From contig UQNN01000024.1 in the NCBI GenBank assembly GCA_900542445.1, positions 1 to 28,087 of the forward strand: a stretch of 28,087 nucleotides of DNA, read 5' to 3'. Below are positions 1 to 8,356 of this stretch, piece by piece. The position numbers were made by a program, and so were the translations under genes. The DNA comes from an uncultured Eubacteriales bacterium. Lineage in GTDB: Bacteria > Bacillota > Clostridia > Christensenellales > Aristaeellaceae. The notes under the pieces were generated by a model. The model was not told where the DNA came from. It searched no databases and was given only the letters and a program-made list of their open reading frames with translations. Every line of letters begins with the position of its first letter. Position 1 is the stretch's first letter.

Positions 1-1066
1 CGCCGCTCGTCCGCATCCAGCGATCCACAGCATACCCGGTCGCGCCGTGCGCCCCATTCACGCCCGCCTGCGCAACCGGGTGGACGAAATCGCTGTTGTC
101 CAGCAGGTTGTACATATGCACATCCTTATCCATTGCGCCCAAATCCGCTGCTGTCAGCGTCACTTTCCCCGCCGCGTCCGGCGCTTTGCCGTTGATCATC
201 AGGTTTCCAAGGCTGCCCGTGTCGCCGCGCGGAATCGTAAATTCCACCATCGGGTTTTCCGCTGTGCCGCTCTGCTCCACCCTCGCATCCGTTCCCGGTT
301 CGCCCGTCACGACGCTCAGCTTGATCTTGGGCGTTGCCCCGGTATCGCCCTTCCTCCCCTGCGGAATGCCCAGTTCCAGCTCGTAGTGATCCCCCGCTTT
401 GACCAGATTCGCCGTCGGCGTTTCGTCTGCGCTCAAACTCGCAGCGGTCGCTGTCATACCGTCGATTCGGTCAGCGGCATTTTGCGCATTTGTCGCTGCC
501 CTTCCGGCCAACGACGCAGCATTCTGTGCCGCACTCGCCTGCGTATTGGCTGCTTTGGCCGCCACGTCCGCCGCGCTCGCAGCGGAAATGGCCTTTCCGG
601 CAGCCGTGTTCGCCGCGCCTGCCGCCGCCTTGCAAGCGTCAAACTGCGCCAAAAGCTCGGCAAGCGACGGAATCACATTCCCCTCGTCGATAATCGTGTC
701 CGTGCTGTCCTCCATCACCCGCATCACGCAGCCATAAAGCGGGATTTGCGTTTGCCCGTCCTTATCCATCAGCGACAGGATAATCGACACGTCGCCCCGC
801 TCTGCGTAACCGATCTTCGGCAGCGTCACAGATACCACGTTGGCCTGCACCTTGCCCACCTGCTTTTGCAGGCTTGCGCGTCCCGGCAGGATCATGCTCA
901 GCCACGGCTGCATCCCGGTCAGATCGGCGGGCTTGTCGCCGTCCAGAACCACGATCACAAAATCGTGCGCCTGACGGCTCGAAAGCGTCGCCAGCGCCCT
1001 CAGCCGTTCCACCGGCGGCGAATCCTCCTGCAGATCGACCGCGCGGCGAATTTTCCATCCGTCCAT
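1..1066 (-). CDS. Tail fibre / receptor-binding protein, partial (runs off left edge)
   Basis: I read this frame directly from the minus strand: it opens at ATG 1066 after a strong TTAGGAGG site and stays open to base 1, giving at least 355 residues. The N-terminal ~120 residues resemble the BppU-type baseplate/fibre attachment domain (alternating hydrophobic strands, VTLPKIGYAERGDVSI). An Ala-rich coiled-coil stretch follows (about 145-200), then a short collagen-like Gly-X-Y segment (QGRKGDTGATP), and a segment beginning NLLDNSDF that commonly opens carbohydrate-binding modules of phage fibres. It lies 10 nt after the Tal gene, the usual place for the receptor-binding protein. The C-terminus, which would set host specificity, is outside the window. 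Domain names are recalled family resemblance, not a search result. Confidence 0.85.
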   Translation of the reverse strand, partial: MDGWKIRRAVDLQEDSPPVERLRALATLSSRQAHDFVIVVLDGDKPADLTGMQPWLSMILPGRASLQKQVGKVQANVVSVTLPKIGYAERGDVSIILSLMDKDGQTQIPLYGCVMRVMEDSTDTIIDEGNVIPSLAELLAQFDACKAAAGAANTAAGKAISAASAADVAAKAANTQASAAQNAASLAGRAATNAQNAADRIDGMTATAASLSADETPTANLVKAGDHYELELGIPQGRKGDTGATPKIKLSVVTGEPGTDARVEQSGTAENPMVEFTIPRGDTGSLGNLMINGKAPDAAGKVTLTAADLGAMDKDVHMYNLLDNSDFVHPVAQAGVNGAHGATGYAVDRWMRTSG

Positions 1067-1075
1067 GTTTTCCTC

Positions 1076-3367
1076 CTAATACTGTCTGCCGGTCTGACAG
1101 GAAATGAAAACCTGCGCGCTCCAGCTTGCGCGAATATGCGCCAGCCCCTGCTCATTGCCGCTTTTCCCCTTAGGCCGAACCGCAAATGTATGAAATGTTC
1201 CGCGTCTAATTTTTCCGTCGCCGTCTGCCGAAAGATACGGCGCAATGTCGCCTACGCCGCCTGTAAAAGCATCCGTCGGCAGTTCCTTCCCGTCCACTTC
1301 GACGATGTATTCTTCCGCTGTCGGGCCGGAATACATACCGTATTCAATCCCATGTACGTGTTCGGGCACATTCACCTCATGCGTATGCGCCGGAATGTTT
1401 ACGCTGTGCCGATGTTCCGGCAAATTGAGCGTCTGAGATGGAACCAGCAGGCTGATATTCATCTGGTGATAATGCTGAAACTCGTGCCGATGCGTCATAT
1501 CGTGCGTATGGTTGCCGAGGCTGTGCGTATGGGGATCAATCGCATGCCAGTGCGTCATCGCATGCGAATGGCCGCCGAGGCTGTGCGTGTGTCCGTCAAC
1601 GCTGTGCCAATGGCTCATTCCGTGGCTGTGCTCGCCCGTGCTGGTCGTGCCGCCCGCCCCGTTGTAACTTGTGTAGCCCGTTTTGCCGACCGATACGCCG
1701 TCAAAGGTATGCCGATGGGTATTGTTTGAACCGTGCGAATGCTGACCGGCGTCCCCCGTCTCGGTCATCGCGCCGTCTTCGTTCCGGCTGATTCCGGTGT
1801 TGCCTCCGCCTCCTTCGCCCGTGCTGCCTTCAGCCGCTTCCGTTTTCAGTTTCGGCCCGTTTTCGTCGCGGCTGATTCCCGTATCGCATCCGCCGCCCGA
1901 TCCCGTTTCTCCGCTGGCCGCTCCGGTGTCTGACATGTTGTCGCCGTCAAAATTTTTCGCAAAACCCGTGTTGGCGTTGACGGCCTGTTCCTGCATCGGC
2001 ATGCCCGTCATCTTGACCTCGGACACCGTGCGCTTTTCGACGGTCAGCGTTGCTCCGCCGCCCGCCTCGCTGGTCTGTGTGCCGCCTCCGCTGGCCCGCG
2101 TCGTCGTTACCGTTCCGCCGCCGCCCTTCGCGCCCTTGCTGTCCGCACGAAAAGCGGACAGCGTGACCTTCAGCATGATGGCGTTGATATGCACCATATC
2201 GTCCGGAATGTAGATATCCCCCTCGGCGGGCGTGTCCTTGTCGGCGTTCTGCTCGATGCCGCCGGAGTAGAACGTCGTGCTGCCCTGCCCGTAGAGCTGC
2301 TCGATGCGCGAGGTCCTTTGAAGCTGAGCGATGACAGAAGCCACGTCCGCGCTGCGGTTGGCGATGGTCAGCTTCGCGTTCCACGGCTCCGTGATGGGCT
2401 TGGGATAGTGGATCTCCCTCACCCGCGCCCGAATCGTCAGCCCGTAGTCGCGATAGACAATCCGCGCCATGCGTCCTGTATAGAAAGCATCCAGCGGTTC
2501 TCCTGTAAGGATAGATATATCTTTACAGGTCACTCCGTAACTGACATGAGGATTGCAGCACAGCTCAAGCGCCGCGCGTCCCTGCGCCAGCAGCGTCGCC
2601 GCGTCGGTGATGGTCGTATCCACATACGGCTTGCTGACCACGCCCCAGAGCGCCTGCGTCGGGCTGTCGATGTATGCCGTGCCGCCGTTGACGCTCTTGA
2701 TGTTCAGCTGGTTCACGCCCTCGCCATAGCCCAGCGGATAAAGGCGCGTCGCAAAGTCCGTGTCGAGGACCTCCTCGCTGATCTCCTCCATGTTTCGGCT
2801 GTACCGCAGCTCCGTCGCGTCGGTATCGTCCGCCCGCACGACGTTCAGCGTCCACGGGTAGCTCGATGTGTCCGTCGTCATCAGTGCATCTGGGATCGGC
2901 TCAATCAGCTTGAGCAGCGCCGAAAGCAGTCCTTCGCTCGCAAAGCTGTACTCGTAGAGCGTCGCAAAGTCGCAGCGCCCCAGCTTCCAGCGCGCTGTCT
3001 TCTGGCACGCCAGCACCTGCCGGATACAGCTTTCCAATGGCTGCCCGTTGCCGCCGATCTGCATGTAGGTCGGCGTGATATCGTCCGAAAGCGTGCAAAG
3101 CACCTGATCGCATTTGAGCTTCTTCGTGCCTGCCCTGCCGTATACGCCCTTGGGAATCTCCGTCACGCGGAACAGGTCAATTCGTTTGCCTGCCGCGTCG
3201 AAGATTTCCACGAACTGACGATAGCCGAACGAGCCGATATCTTTCGTCGGCACGGTCACGGTCACGCAGGAAAGCGGCGTGTCCTTGAGCTTCAGGTCGG
3301 TGATCTCCGCCGTCCGCAGTTCGCCCGTGCGTCTCAGATTCAGGTCATAGATTCTTGGGTATCTCAT
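1076..3367 (-). CDS. Tail-tip Tal-like protein (prophage tail endopeptidase family) with His-rich HxH region
   Basis: A 763-residue tail protein. The start at 3367 (MRYPRIYDL) overlaps the Dit stop as ATGA, so the two are translationally coupled. Residues 1-370 match the Prophage_tail/Tal fold that caps the tail tube after Dit. A low-complexity Gly/Ser/Thr linker (about 430-545) follows, then an unusual stretch (about 545-675) with 14 His-X-His motifs such as HSHG, HWHS, HTHS and HRHE. I see no M23 or NlpC/P60 peptidase motif at the C-terminus, so hydrolase activity is not supported. HxH pairs chelate iron in the T4 gp37 fibre tip, so a trimeric metal-stabilised needle is a reasonable inference. 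Position after tape measure and Dit fits tail-tip assembly. Confidence 0.85.
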   Translation of the reverse strand: MRYPRIYDLNLRRTGELRTAEITDLKLKDTPLSCVTVTVPTKDIGSFGYRQFVEIFDAAGKRIDLFRVTEIPKGVYGRAGTKKLKCDQVLCTLSDDITPTYMQIGGNGQPLESCIRQVLACQKTARWKLGRCDFATLYEYSFASEGLLSALLKLIEPIPDALMTTDTSSYPWTLNVVRADDTDATELRYSRNMEEISEEVLDTDFATRLYPLGYGEGVNQLNIKSVNGGTAYIDSPTQALWGVVSKPYVDTTITDAATLLAQGRAALELCCNPHVSYGVTCKDISILTGEPLDAFYTGRMARIVYRDYGLTIRARVREIHYPKPITEPWNAKLTIANRSADVASVIAQLQRTSRIEQLYGQGSTTFYSGGIEQNADKDTPAEGDIYIPDDMVHINAIMLKVTLSAFRADSKGAKGGGGTVTTTRASGGGTQTSEAGGGATLTVEKRTVSEVKMTGMPMQEQAVNANTGFAKNFDGDNMSDTGAASGETGSGGGCDTGISRDENGPKLKTEAAEGSTGEGGGGNTGISRNEDGAMTETGDAGQHSHGSNNTHRHTFDGVSVGKTGYTSYNGAGGTTSTGEHSHGMSHWHSVDGHTHSLGGHSHAMTHWHAIDPHTHSLGNHTHDMTHRHEFQHYHQMNISLLVPSQTLNLPEHRHSVNIPAHTHEVNVPEHVHGIEYGMYSGPTAEEYIVEVDGKELPTDAFTGGVGDIAPYLSADGDGKIRRGTFHTFAVRPKGKSGNEQGLAHIRASWSAQVFISCQTGRQY
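1345..1735 (-). repeat. His-rich HxH repeat block inside the Tal gene
   Basis: Fourteen HxH motifs fall in about 130 codons, several as near copies of an ~18-residue unit alternating HSHxMTHWH and HTHSLG. The DNA repeats are visible as recurrent GCCGAGGCTGTGCG segments. The block is coding, in frame and free of stops. Confidence 0.85.
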
Positions 3368-4185
3368 AGGTATCTGCCCCTTGCCGTCAGCTCGACGCTG
3401 CACGCCTTTTCCGTTTTGATCGTCACCGTATTCTTGCCCGGCGACAGCAGCAGGTCGTCGTCGCTGTCCGTCGTCCGCATCGCCATCGCCGAGCGTGTGC
3501 CGCCGTCCACGCCCTCAATCTCAAGCAGCAGGATATCCTCCTGCACATACCGCGCGACCAGCGTTTCGCCCGCCGTCATTCCCAGCCCCGTAAAGTCAAA
3601 CCGGCGGGTCGGCGTTTCCACCGTCGCCGCGTTCATCGCGGATGCGCATGTGACACGGAACGCGAGCACGGTTTCGGCGTTTCCCTGAACGCCGAGCGCC
3701 GCGCTTTTCGCCGCGTTGGCGCTCGTCTGAACCGTCACGCCGTCCTCGCTGACGGCGTAGGCGAACGGCTGGCAGGTGAACGCGATTGCCGCCTCACCGC
3801 TTGCCCAGTCGTCGTCCATCAGCGCCGCTTCGTCGCTGACCTCCGCGATGAAATACCGATCCGGCAGTGCGTCCAGAATCAGCTTGCCGCGCCCGTCCGT
3901 CCCGCAGAGCCACGCCGTCACATCGCTCGCGCGCCGGAGCAGCTCGTCGGTCGGGATGGGCGTATCGTCGCCCGATGTATTCAGGAAATAGAGTTTGCCC
4001 TTGAGCCGCTTGGGGCTGAACGTCCGCCCCTTCCAGCGCAGCGTGCCGTGCCGCCCGCCGACGCTTGTCTGCGGAATGCTCTGCATCGGAATGAACGGAT
4101 AGGCGGACGGCAGAAACGTCACATCAAAATCGTCGCAGTGTTTCCCGTTGAAGGAAAACAGCGGACTTTCTCCCTGTGCAATCAC
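3364..4185 (-). CDS. Distal tail protein (Dit, siphovirus tail family)
   Basis: The gene encodes a 273-residue Dit-like protein that joins the tail tube to the tip complex. The N-terminus FSFNGKHCDDFDVTF, followed by YPFIPMQSIPQTSVGGRHGTL, is typical of siphovirus Dit proteins (PF05709-like), with a C-terminal beta-rich galectin-like half. The open frame extends far upstream in the tape-measure gene's antisense-free frame, but the start is best placed at GTG 4185. There GTGA overlaps the tape measure stop and GAGGAG lies upstream. It overlaps the Tal start by ATGA at the other end. Gene order tape measure-Dit-Tal is the siphovirus standard and argues against a contractile Mu tail. Confidence 0.88.
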   Translation of the reverse strand: MIAQGESPLFSFNGKHCDDFDVTFLPSAYPFIPMQSIPQTSVGGRHGTLRWKGRTFSPKRLKGKLYFLNTSGDDTPIPTDELLRRASDVTAWLCGTDGRGKLILDALPDRYFIAEVSDEAALMDDDWASGEAAIAFTCQPFAYAVSEDGVTVQTSANAAKSAALGVQGNAETVLAFRVTCASAMNAATVETPTRRFDFTGLGMTAGETLVARYVQEDILLLEIEGVDGGTRSAMAMRTTDSDDDLLLSPGKNTVTIKTEKACSVELTARGRYL

Positions 4186-7100
4186 AACCCCCTCAGCTCC
4201 TCTCTGACCCGTTCGCCCAGCTCGGAAATAATCTCCTGTTTCTCCTGTTCGCTCCTGACGTGCCAGTCGCCCGTCACGTTGATAGTCACCGTCACAGCTC
4301 GCCCGCCGCCTCCGCCCTGATTCCACGGCGCATCCGACCAGCCGGTATCCACGCCGGAAAGCGCGCCCGTCATGGTATCCACCATGCTCGCGCGCACTTC
4401 TTCCAGCGGACCCAGCGCGTCGTCCTCGTGGCTGAGTACGCCCTCTCCTATGCCTCCCGGAATCCACGCGCCGACCTCATCGGCAAACACGCCGGAGGGC
4501 GAATGGATGCGCAGCGCGTTCTTCGTCCGGCTGACCGCCGTGCGCGCCATCTGCACCATCTGGCTGTACAGCTCGCCCGACATGCTTCGCACGCCCGCAG
4601 TGATGCCGCGCACCATGTTCACGCCGATGTCATAGCCTTGGGTATACGACAGCGCCGCGCTCGCCTTGGCGGCTGCATCGCCCGCCGTCGTCTGCATCTG
4701 CACGTTCAGGATGGGACCCGCCACGGCGACCGCCGAGCAGATACCGCCGACAAAGCTGTTGGCGATGGTCTTGCCCGCGTCCGCCGTCAGGGTATCGGTC
4801 GCTGTCGTCACCGCATTATCGCCGAGCGTCTGCACGCCCAGCGTCAGAATCGGGTTTTGATTGGCGATTCCCGTCACCATGCCGCCGACCCACGTTTCCG
4901 TAATGGTCGTGCCGCTCTCCGCCGTCAGCGTCTGCGCCGCTGCCGTCATCGCCGAGCTTGCCGCATTGGTCGCCGCCGTCGTGACCGCCGCGCTGCCCTC
5001 AGTGATGCCGGTTTCCATGCCGGTCGTCAGATTGCCGCCGCTGGTCTTGGCGTCGCCCTTCGCCTTTTCCTCGTCGCCGCCGCCAAACCAGCCGGTGATG
5101 GTATCCCAAATACCGCTTCCGAGCTTCGCCAGTCCGTCTATCGCGCCGCTGATGCCGCTGGAAATCGTGCTGCCGACGCCGCCCCAGTCAATGCCAGAGA
5201 TTGCCGTCTTGGCGGCTTCAAAGCCGGCTGACAGCCACGCGCCCGCCGTATCCAGAACGGTTTCAACGCCGCCCTTGATGGCGGTTCCGACCTCGTTCCA
5301 CGGAATCCCTGCTACATAGGTCTTGGCTGCATCGAATCCGGCTGACAGCCAACTGCCCGCCATATCCAGCACGGTTCCAACGCCCGTCTGGATGGCTGTT
5401 CCGACCTCGTCCCATGACAGCCCTTCGGCGGCACTCTTGCCGAATCCGAACAGGCTCGAAAGCCAGCTGCCCGCCGCGTCGATCACGCCGGTCACGCCAT
5501 TCCAAATCGCCGTGCCGATGGCGCTCCAGTCCACATTGGCAATCGCCGAATCCTTACCCAGCCCGAACAGCCCGGACAGGAAACTGCCCGCCATATCCAG
5601 CACGCTGGTCACGCCGTTCCAAATCGCCGTGCCGATATCCGCCCAGCTGATTTCGCCCGCCGCCGTCTTGCCCGCTTCAAACAGGCTTTTCAGCCAGCCG
5701 CCTGCGGTATCCAGAATCGTCTGGATGCCGTCGTGGATGGATGTACCCAGCTCGAACCAGTTCACGCCCTTCGCCGCCGTCAAGCCTGCCGTGAAGATGT
5801 TCTTGAGCCATTCGCCCGCCGCGTCGAGCGCGCCCGTTACGCCGGAAAGGATCGACGTTCCCAGCGCCGTCCAGTCATAGCCGGAAATGACCGCCGCCGC
5901 GTTTTCCCAGCTCTGTTTCAGCCCTTCTCCGTCGAACAGCGACCCGAAGAACGTACCGACCGCATCCGTGACCGTGGTCAGTACGTCACCCACTGTCGAA
6001 ATGGCAGTTTTGATGCCTTCAATCGCGCCGAGTACCTTGCCCGCCGCTTCCTCGCCAAAGGCAGCCGTCAGCCCCGCAGAGAACGCCGCCGTGAATCCTG
6101 CGCCGCTTTCCAACGCCGCGCCGAACGCCGTCACGCCGTCGCCCAGCTTGGCGACCATGCCCTGCAAAGCGTCGCTGTGCGTATACGCCAGCACAGCCGC
6201 CGCACCTAGCCCGACCACGAGCGGGTTCACGCCGGAGAGCAGCGTCAGAACCTTGCCGCCGTTCAGCAGCAGAGGACCCGCCGCAGCCGCCATCGCGCCG
6301 ATGCGGAAAATGGTATTCTTCGTGCCGTCGTCCAGCGCGTTGAACTTGCCGATCATATCGGTAATGCCTTGCACCACGCCGCGCGCGGCAGGCATCAGCC
6401 AGTCGGACAGCGCAATCGCCATGTCCTGCGCGCCGCTTTCAAGGATCGCCAGATCGCCCTTGAGGTTGTCGCCCATCGTGGCAGCCATATCTTCTGCCGC
6501 GCCGCCGCAGGCATACATGCCCTCGGTCATCGCGTCCAGCGCGTCGGGTCCCTGCTTGAGCGTCGCCAGAATACCCTTGAGTGACTCGTCGCCGAAGATT
6601 GCGCCCAGTGCCGCGTCGCGCTGGCTGGCGGTCATGCTGCTGGTCGCCTTGTCGATATCGCGGATGATAGCGGCATACGAGCGATAGCTTCCGTCTGCGT
6701 TGGTCAGCGCGACTTTGGTTTTGCCGATGGCGATTGCGCCGTTCTTGGCGTTGTTCTTCATATCGCGCAGCATGGCGTTGAGCGTCGTACCGCCCTGACT
6801 GCCCTTGATGCCCGCGTTCGCCAGCACGCCCATCGCTGCTGCGGTATCCTGCAAGGTCATGCCGAAAGCGTCCGCAGTCGGCGCGGCGTATTTCATCGCC
6901 TCGCCCAGTGCCTCGACCGTTGTGTTGCTGTTCGCCTGCGCATAGGCAAAAACATCGGCAGCCTCGCCCGCACGCTCCGCCGCCATGCCGAACGGAGTCA
7001 TCGTATCGGTCACGATATCCGAGGCTTTCGCCAGATCCATGTTGGCGGCAGCCGCCAGATTCAATACGCCCGGAATACCGGCAATGACCTGCGCATCGTC

Positions 7101-7508
7101 CCAGCCTGCCAGCGCCATATAACCCATCGCGTCGGCAGCTTCGCTGGCGCTGAATTTGGTCGTCGCGCCCATCTCGCGCGCCGTATCGCGCAGCGCGTCC
7201 ATCTGTGCCTGCGACAGATTCAGCGACGACATCAAGCCGTAGACGTTCGACATGCTCGCGTCGAAGTCCATGCCGACCTGCAAAGCCGCCTGCCCTACGT
7301 CGAGCAGCTTGCCCGTGATGTGCATGGTCAGCGCGCGCCCTGCCGTTTCTGCCGCCGCGCCGATGGAACCCAGCGCGTCCGCCACGCCGCCGGAGGCGAA
7401 GCCGGAGAGCTGCTCGCCCGCCATGTCGATGGCGCTGTTGAAGCTGGACATGTCCAAATCCATGTACGCCATGATCGTACCCGCGCTGATATTCATGCCC
7501 GTGCTCAT
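4182..7508 (-). CDS. Tail tape measure protein (TP901 core, 38-residue tandem repeats)
   Basis: This 1108-residue protein is the largest in the window. The start at ATG 7508 (MSTGMNISAG) has GGGAGG eight bases upstream; the longer TTG start does not. The N-terminal third carries the TP901-type tape measure core (AREMGATTKFSASEAADAM, then repeated small-residue helices). Hydrophobic segments lie in the middle, consistent with DNA-channel or membrane-insertion roles. Residues 545-773 are six tandem 38-39 residue repeats with the pattern W-x-x-x-G-T-x-I. The C-terminal segment IHSPSGVFADEVG is common to many Firmicute tape measures. It sets tail length and is threaded in the tail tube with the chaperones encoded just upstream. 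Two intrinsic terminators lie between those chaperones and this gene. Confidence 0.93.
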   Translation of the reverse strand: MSTGMNISAGTIMAYMDLDMSSFNSAIDMAGEQLSGFASGGVADALGSIGAAAETAGRALTMHITGKLLDVGQAALQVGMDFDASMSNVYGLMSSLNLSQAQMDALRDTAREMGATTKFSASEAADAMGYMALAGWDDAQVIAGIPGVLNLAAAANMDLAKASDIVTDTMTPFGMAAERAGEAADVFAYAQANSNTTVEALGEAMKYAAPTADAFGMTLQDTAAAMGVLANAGIKGSQGGTTLNAMLRDMKNNAKNGAIAIGKTKVALTNADGSYRSYAAIIRDIDKATSSMTASQRDAALGAIFGDESLKGILATLKQGPDALDAMTEGMYACGGAAEDMAATMGDNLKGDLAILESGAQDMAIALSDWLMPAARGVVQGITDMIGKFNALDDGTKNTIFRIGAMAAAAGPLLLNGGKVLTLLSGVNPLVVGLGAAAVLAYTHSDALQGMVAKLGDGVTAFGAALESGAGFTAAFSAGLTAAFGEEAAGKVLGAIEGIKTAISTVGDVLTTVTDAVGTFFGSLFDGEGLKQSWENAAAVISGYDWTALGTSILSGVTGALDAAGEWLKNIFTAGLTAAKGVNWFELGTSIHDGIQTILDTAGGWLKSLFEAGKTAAGEISWADIGTAIWNGVTSVLDMAGSFLSGLFGLGKDSAIANVDWSAIGTAIWNGVTGVIDAAGSWLSSLFGFGKSAAEGLSWDEVGTAIQTGVGTVLDMAGSWLSAGFDAAKTYVAGIPWNEVGTAIKGGVETVLDTAGAWLSAGFEAAKTAISGIDWGGVGSTISSGISGAIDGLAKLGSGIWDTITGWFGGGDEEKAKGDAKTSGGNLTTGMETGITEGSAAVTTAATNAASSAMTAAAQTLTAESGTTITETWVGGMVTGIANQNPILTLGVQTLGDNAVTTATDTLTADAGKTIANSFVGGICSAVAVAGPILNVQMQTTAGDAAAKASAALSYTQGYDIGVNMVRGITAGVRSMSGELYSQMVQMARTAVSRTKNALRIHSPSGVFADEVGAWIPGGIGEGVLSHEDDALGPLEEVRASMVDTMTGALSGVDTGWSDAPWNQGGGGGRAVTVTINVTGDWHVRSEQEKQEIISELGERVREELRGL
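5189..5876 (-). repeat. Six tandem ~114-bp repeats within the tape measure gene
   Basis: Translated units begin DWTALG, NWFELG, SWADIG, DWSAIG, SWDEVG and PWNEVG, with a degenerate seventh starting DWGGVG at 5189. Lengths read 38, 38, 39, 38, 38 and 38 residues. Each unit holds a conserved Trp, Gly-Thr, then LDxAGxWL and Ala-rich helix. DNA copies are diverged, so the array is old and under protein-level selection. Confidence 0.9.
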
Positions 7509-7535
7509 CCGGCTCGCCTCCCTTCTGCGCAAACT

Positions 7536-7588
7536 AAAAAAGGTCTTTGGAAATGACCGTTTTGGTGTTCGGTCATCTCCAAAAACCT
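7536..7588 (-). terminator. Intrinsic terminator with 19-bp stem, upstream of tape measure
   Basis: On the minus strand, arms AGGTTTTTGGAGATGACCG and CGGTCATTTCCAAAGACCT pair over 19 positions with only two G-U wobbles, loop of ten, followed at once by TTTTT. It sits 28 nt before the tape measure start codon. Confidence 0.85.
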
Positions 7589-7598
7589 CAAAACCTCG

Positions 7599-7642
7599 AA
7601 AAGAAAAAGCTGACGGAGCACCCGCTCCGCCAGTGTGTCAGC
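7599..7642 (-). terminator. Intrinsic terminator at the end of the tail chaperone gene
   Basis: Minus-strand outer arms GCTGAC and GTCAGC and inner arms CGGAGC and GCTCCG form a stem followed by TTTTTCTTTT. It overlaps the chaperone T stop codon and is the first of two tandem terminators before the tape measure gene. Confidence 0.8.
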
Positions 7643-7892
7643 CCATCAGCCGACGAATCATCTCCGCCGCCTCGGCGTTGGTCGTCGCGTTCTGCCTGCC
7701 CTTCTGCTTTTCCAGCCGCGCCGGTCTGCCAAAGTCTGGCTCGCGCTTTTCCCGCGCCTGCTGAATCATAAAAAGACAGGTTTCGTCGAGGCAGAACGCC
7801 GCGTACTCGTCCTCAATCCCCATCAGGCTGCTGGGGCGCTGCTTGTACGTCGTCGCCAGATGGATCAGGCTGACGATTTGCGGACTGAGAAC
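7638..7892 (-). CDS. Tail assembly chaperone, T-frame segment (expressed by frameshift)
   Basis: This is the second frame of the tail assembly chaperone. The first ATG in frame is at 7823, inside the last codons of the G gene, with no ribosome binding site. However, protein-like sequence (VLSPQIVSLIHLATTYKQRP) continues upstream to 7892. It then reads through SSLMGIEDEYAAFCLDE, a pattern typical of C-terminal chaperone domains in siphoviruses. A +1 (or -2) shift from the G frame at or near TTT-C (7896-7893) would give a G-T fusion of about 214 residues, ending just before the tape measure gene. The T frame is blocked upstream by TGA at 7961-7959, so the shift must occur between there and 7813. 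Alternatives are an independent 61-residue product or a sequencing indel in a single gene. Confidence 0.75.
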   Translation of the reverse strand, partial: VLSPQIVSLIHLATTYKQRPSSLMGIEDEYAAFCLDETCLFMIQQAREKREPDFGRPARLEKQKGRQNATTNAEAAEMIRRLMG

Positions 7893-8283
7893 GAAAGGCT
7901 TCCAGCACTTTCGCGCCCTTGATGGCGTACAGATAAATTTGATCCGCCTGTTCTTCGGTCAGGTCAAGTCCTGCCGCTTTCAGCTGCTCCATCGTCGGCT
8001 CGGCGAGTGCTTCTTCAACGACAAGGCGCATAACCTTTGCCGTTTCCTCAAAGGTCGCGTTTGCGCGGCTCTTGCCGCTGCCTTCGTAGAGCTTCTGCGC
8101 CGCCGCGATCAGCGGATTGGGAATCTTGCCCGCGCGAATCATACCCGTCAGGCTGGCGCGCTTGAGCCTTGCCACAAACGGCTGCTCCTCCGTCCAGCCC
8201 GGCAGCGTGACGATCTCGCCGTTCGCCGCCTTTTCCAGCGCGGCGAGGTTGGTGATGTGCGTGTCCTTTTTTGTAGATGCCAT
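7813..8283 (-). CDS. Tail assembly chaperone, G-type
   Basis: The 156-residue helical acidic protein lies between the tail tube and tape measure genes, where the gpG-type tail assembly chaperone is found. It binds the tape measure protein before tube polymerisation. The start ATG 8283 has AAAGGAGG upstream. The N-terminus (TNLAALEKAANGEIVTLPGW) and the helical middle are typical of Firmicute chaperones. The last ~25 residues (RSQSANRQPDPSGDD) are low-complexity and look like the dispensable tail that follows a frameshift site. In the next frame the same DNA encodes the conserved T domain. Confidence 0.85.
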   Translation of the reverse strand: MASTKKDTHITNLAALEKAANGEIVTLPGWTEEQPFVARLKRASLTGMIRAGKIPNPLIAAAQKLYEGSGKSRANATFEETAKVMRLVVEEALAEPTMEQLKAAGLDLTEEQADQIYLYAIKGAKVLEAFRSQSANRQPDPSGDDVQAAPQQPDGD

Positions 8284-8315
8284 ACTGTGAAAACCTCCTT
8301 TTGTTGGTTAGCCCC

Positions 8316-8344
8316 ATTATAGGGCTTTATTCGCTTGCTGTCCT
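8316..8344 (-). promoter_or_regulatory. Possible promoter before tail chaperone
   Basis: Perfect TATAAT (minus, 8321-8316) with AGGACA 17 bp upstream (4 of 6 to TTGACA), 26 nt leader to the chaperone ATG. The TATAAT also forms the loop of an AGCCC/GGGCT hairpin, so it may be a structural coincidence. Confidence 0.35.
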
Positions 8345-8356
8345 TTGACGCAGTTC

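Noticed and set aside
47..1729. Long plus-strand open frame antisense to the fibre and Tal genes
   Set aside because: Arg/His/Leu-rich, no domain, no ribosome binding site; it is the complement of high-GC minus-strand genes. Similar long plus frames at 2189-3688, 4176-5231, 10173-12296, 12317-13846, 14754-16295, 22726-23844 and 24771-26318 are rejected for the same reason.
5189..5876. Regular repeats considered as CRISPR or non-coding satellite
   Set aside because: Period 114 bp, no identical short repeats, and the units are in-frame protein repeats of the tape measure.
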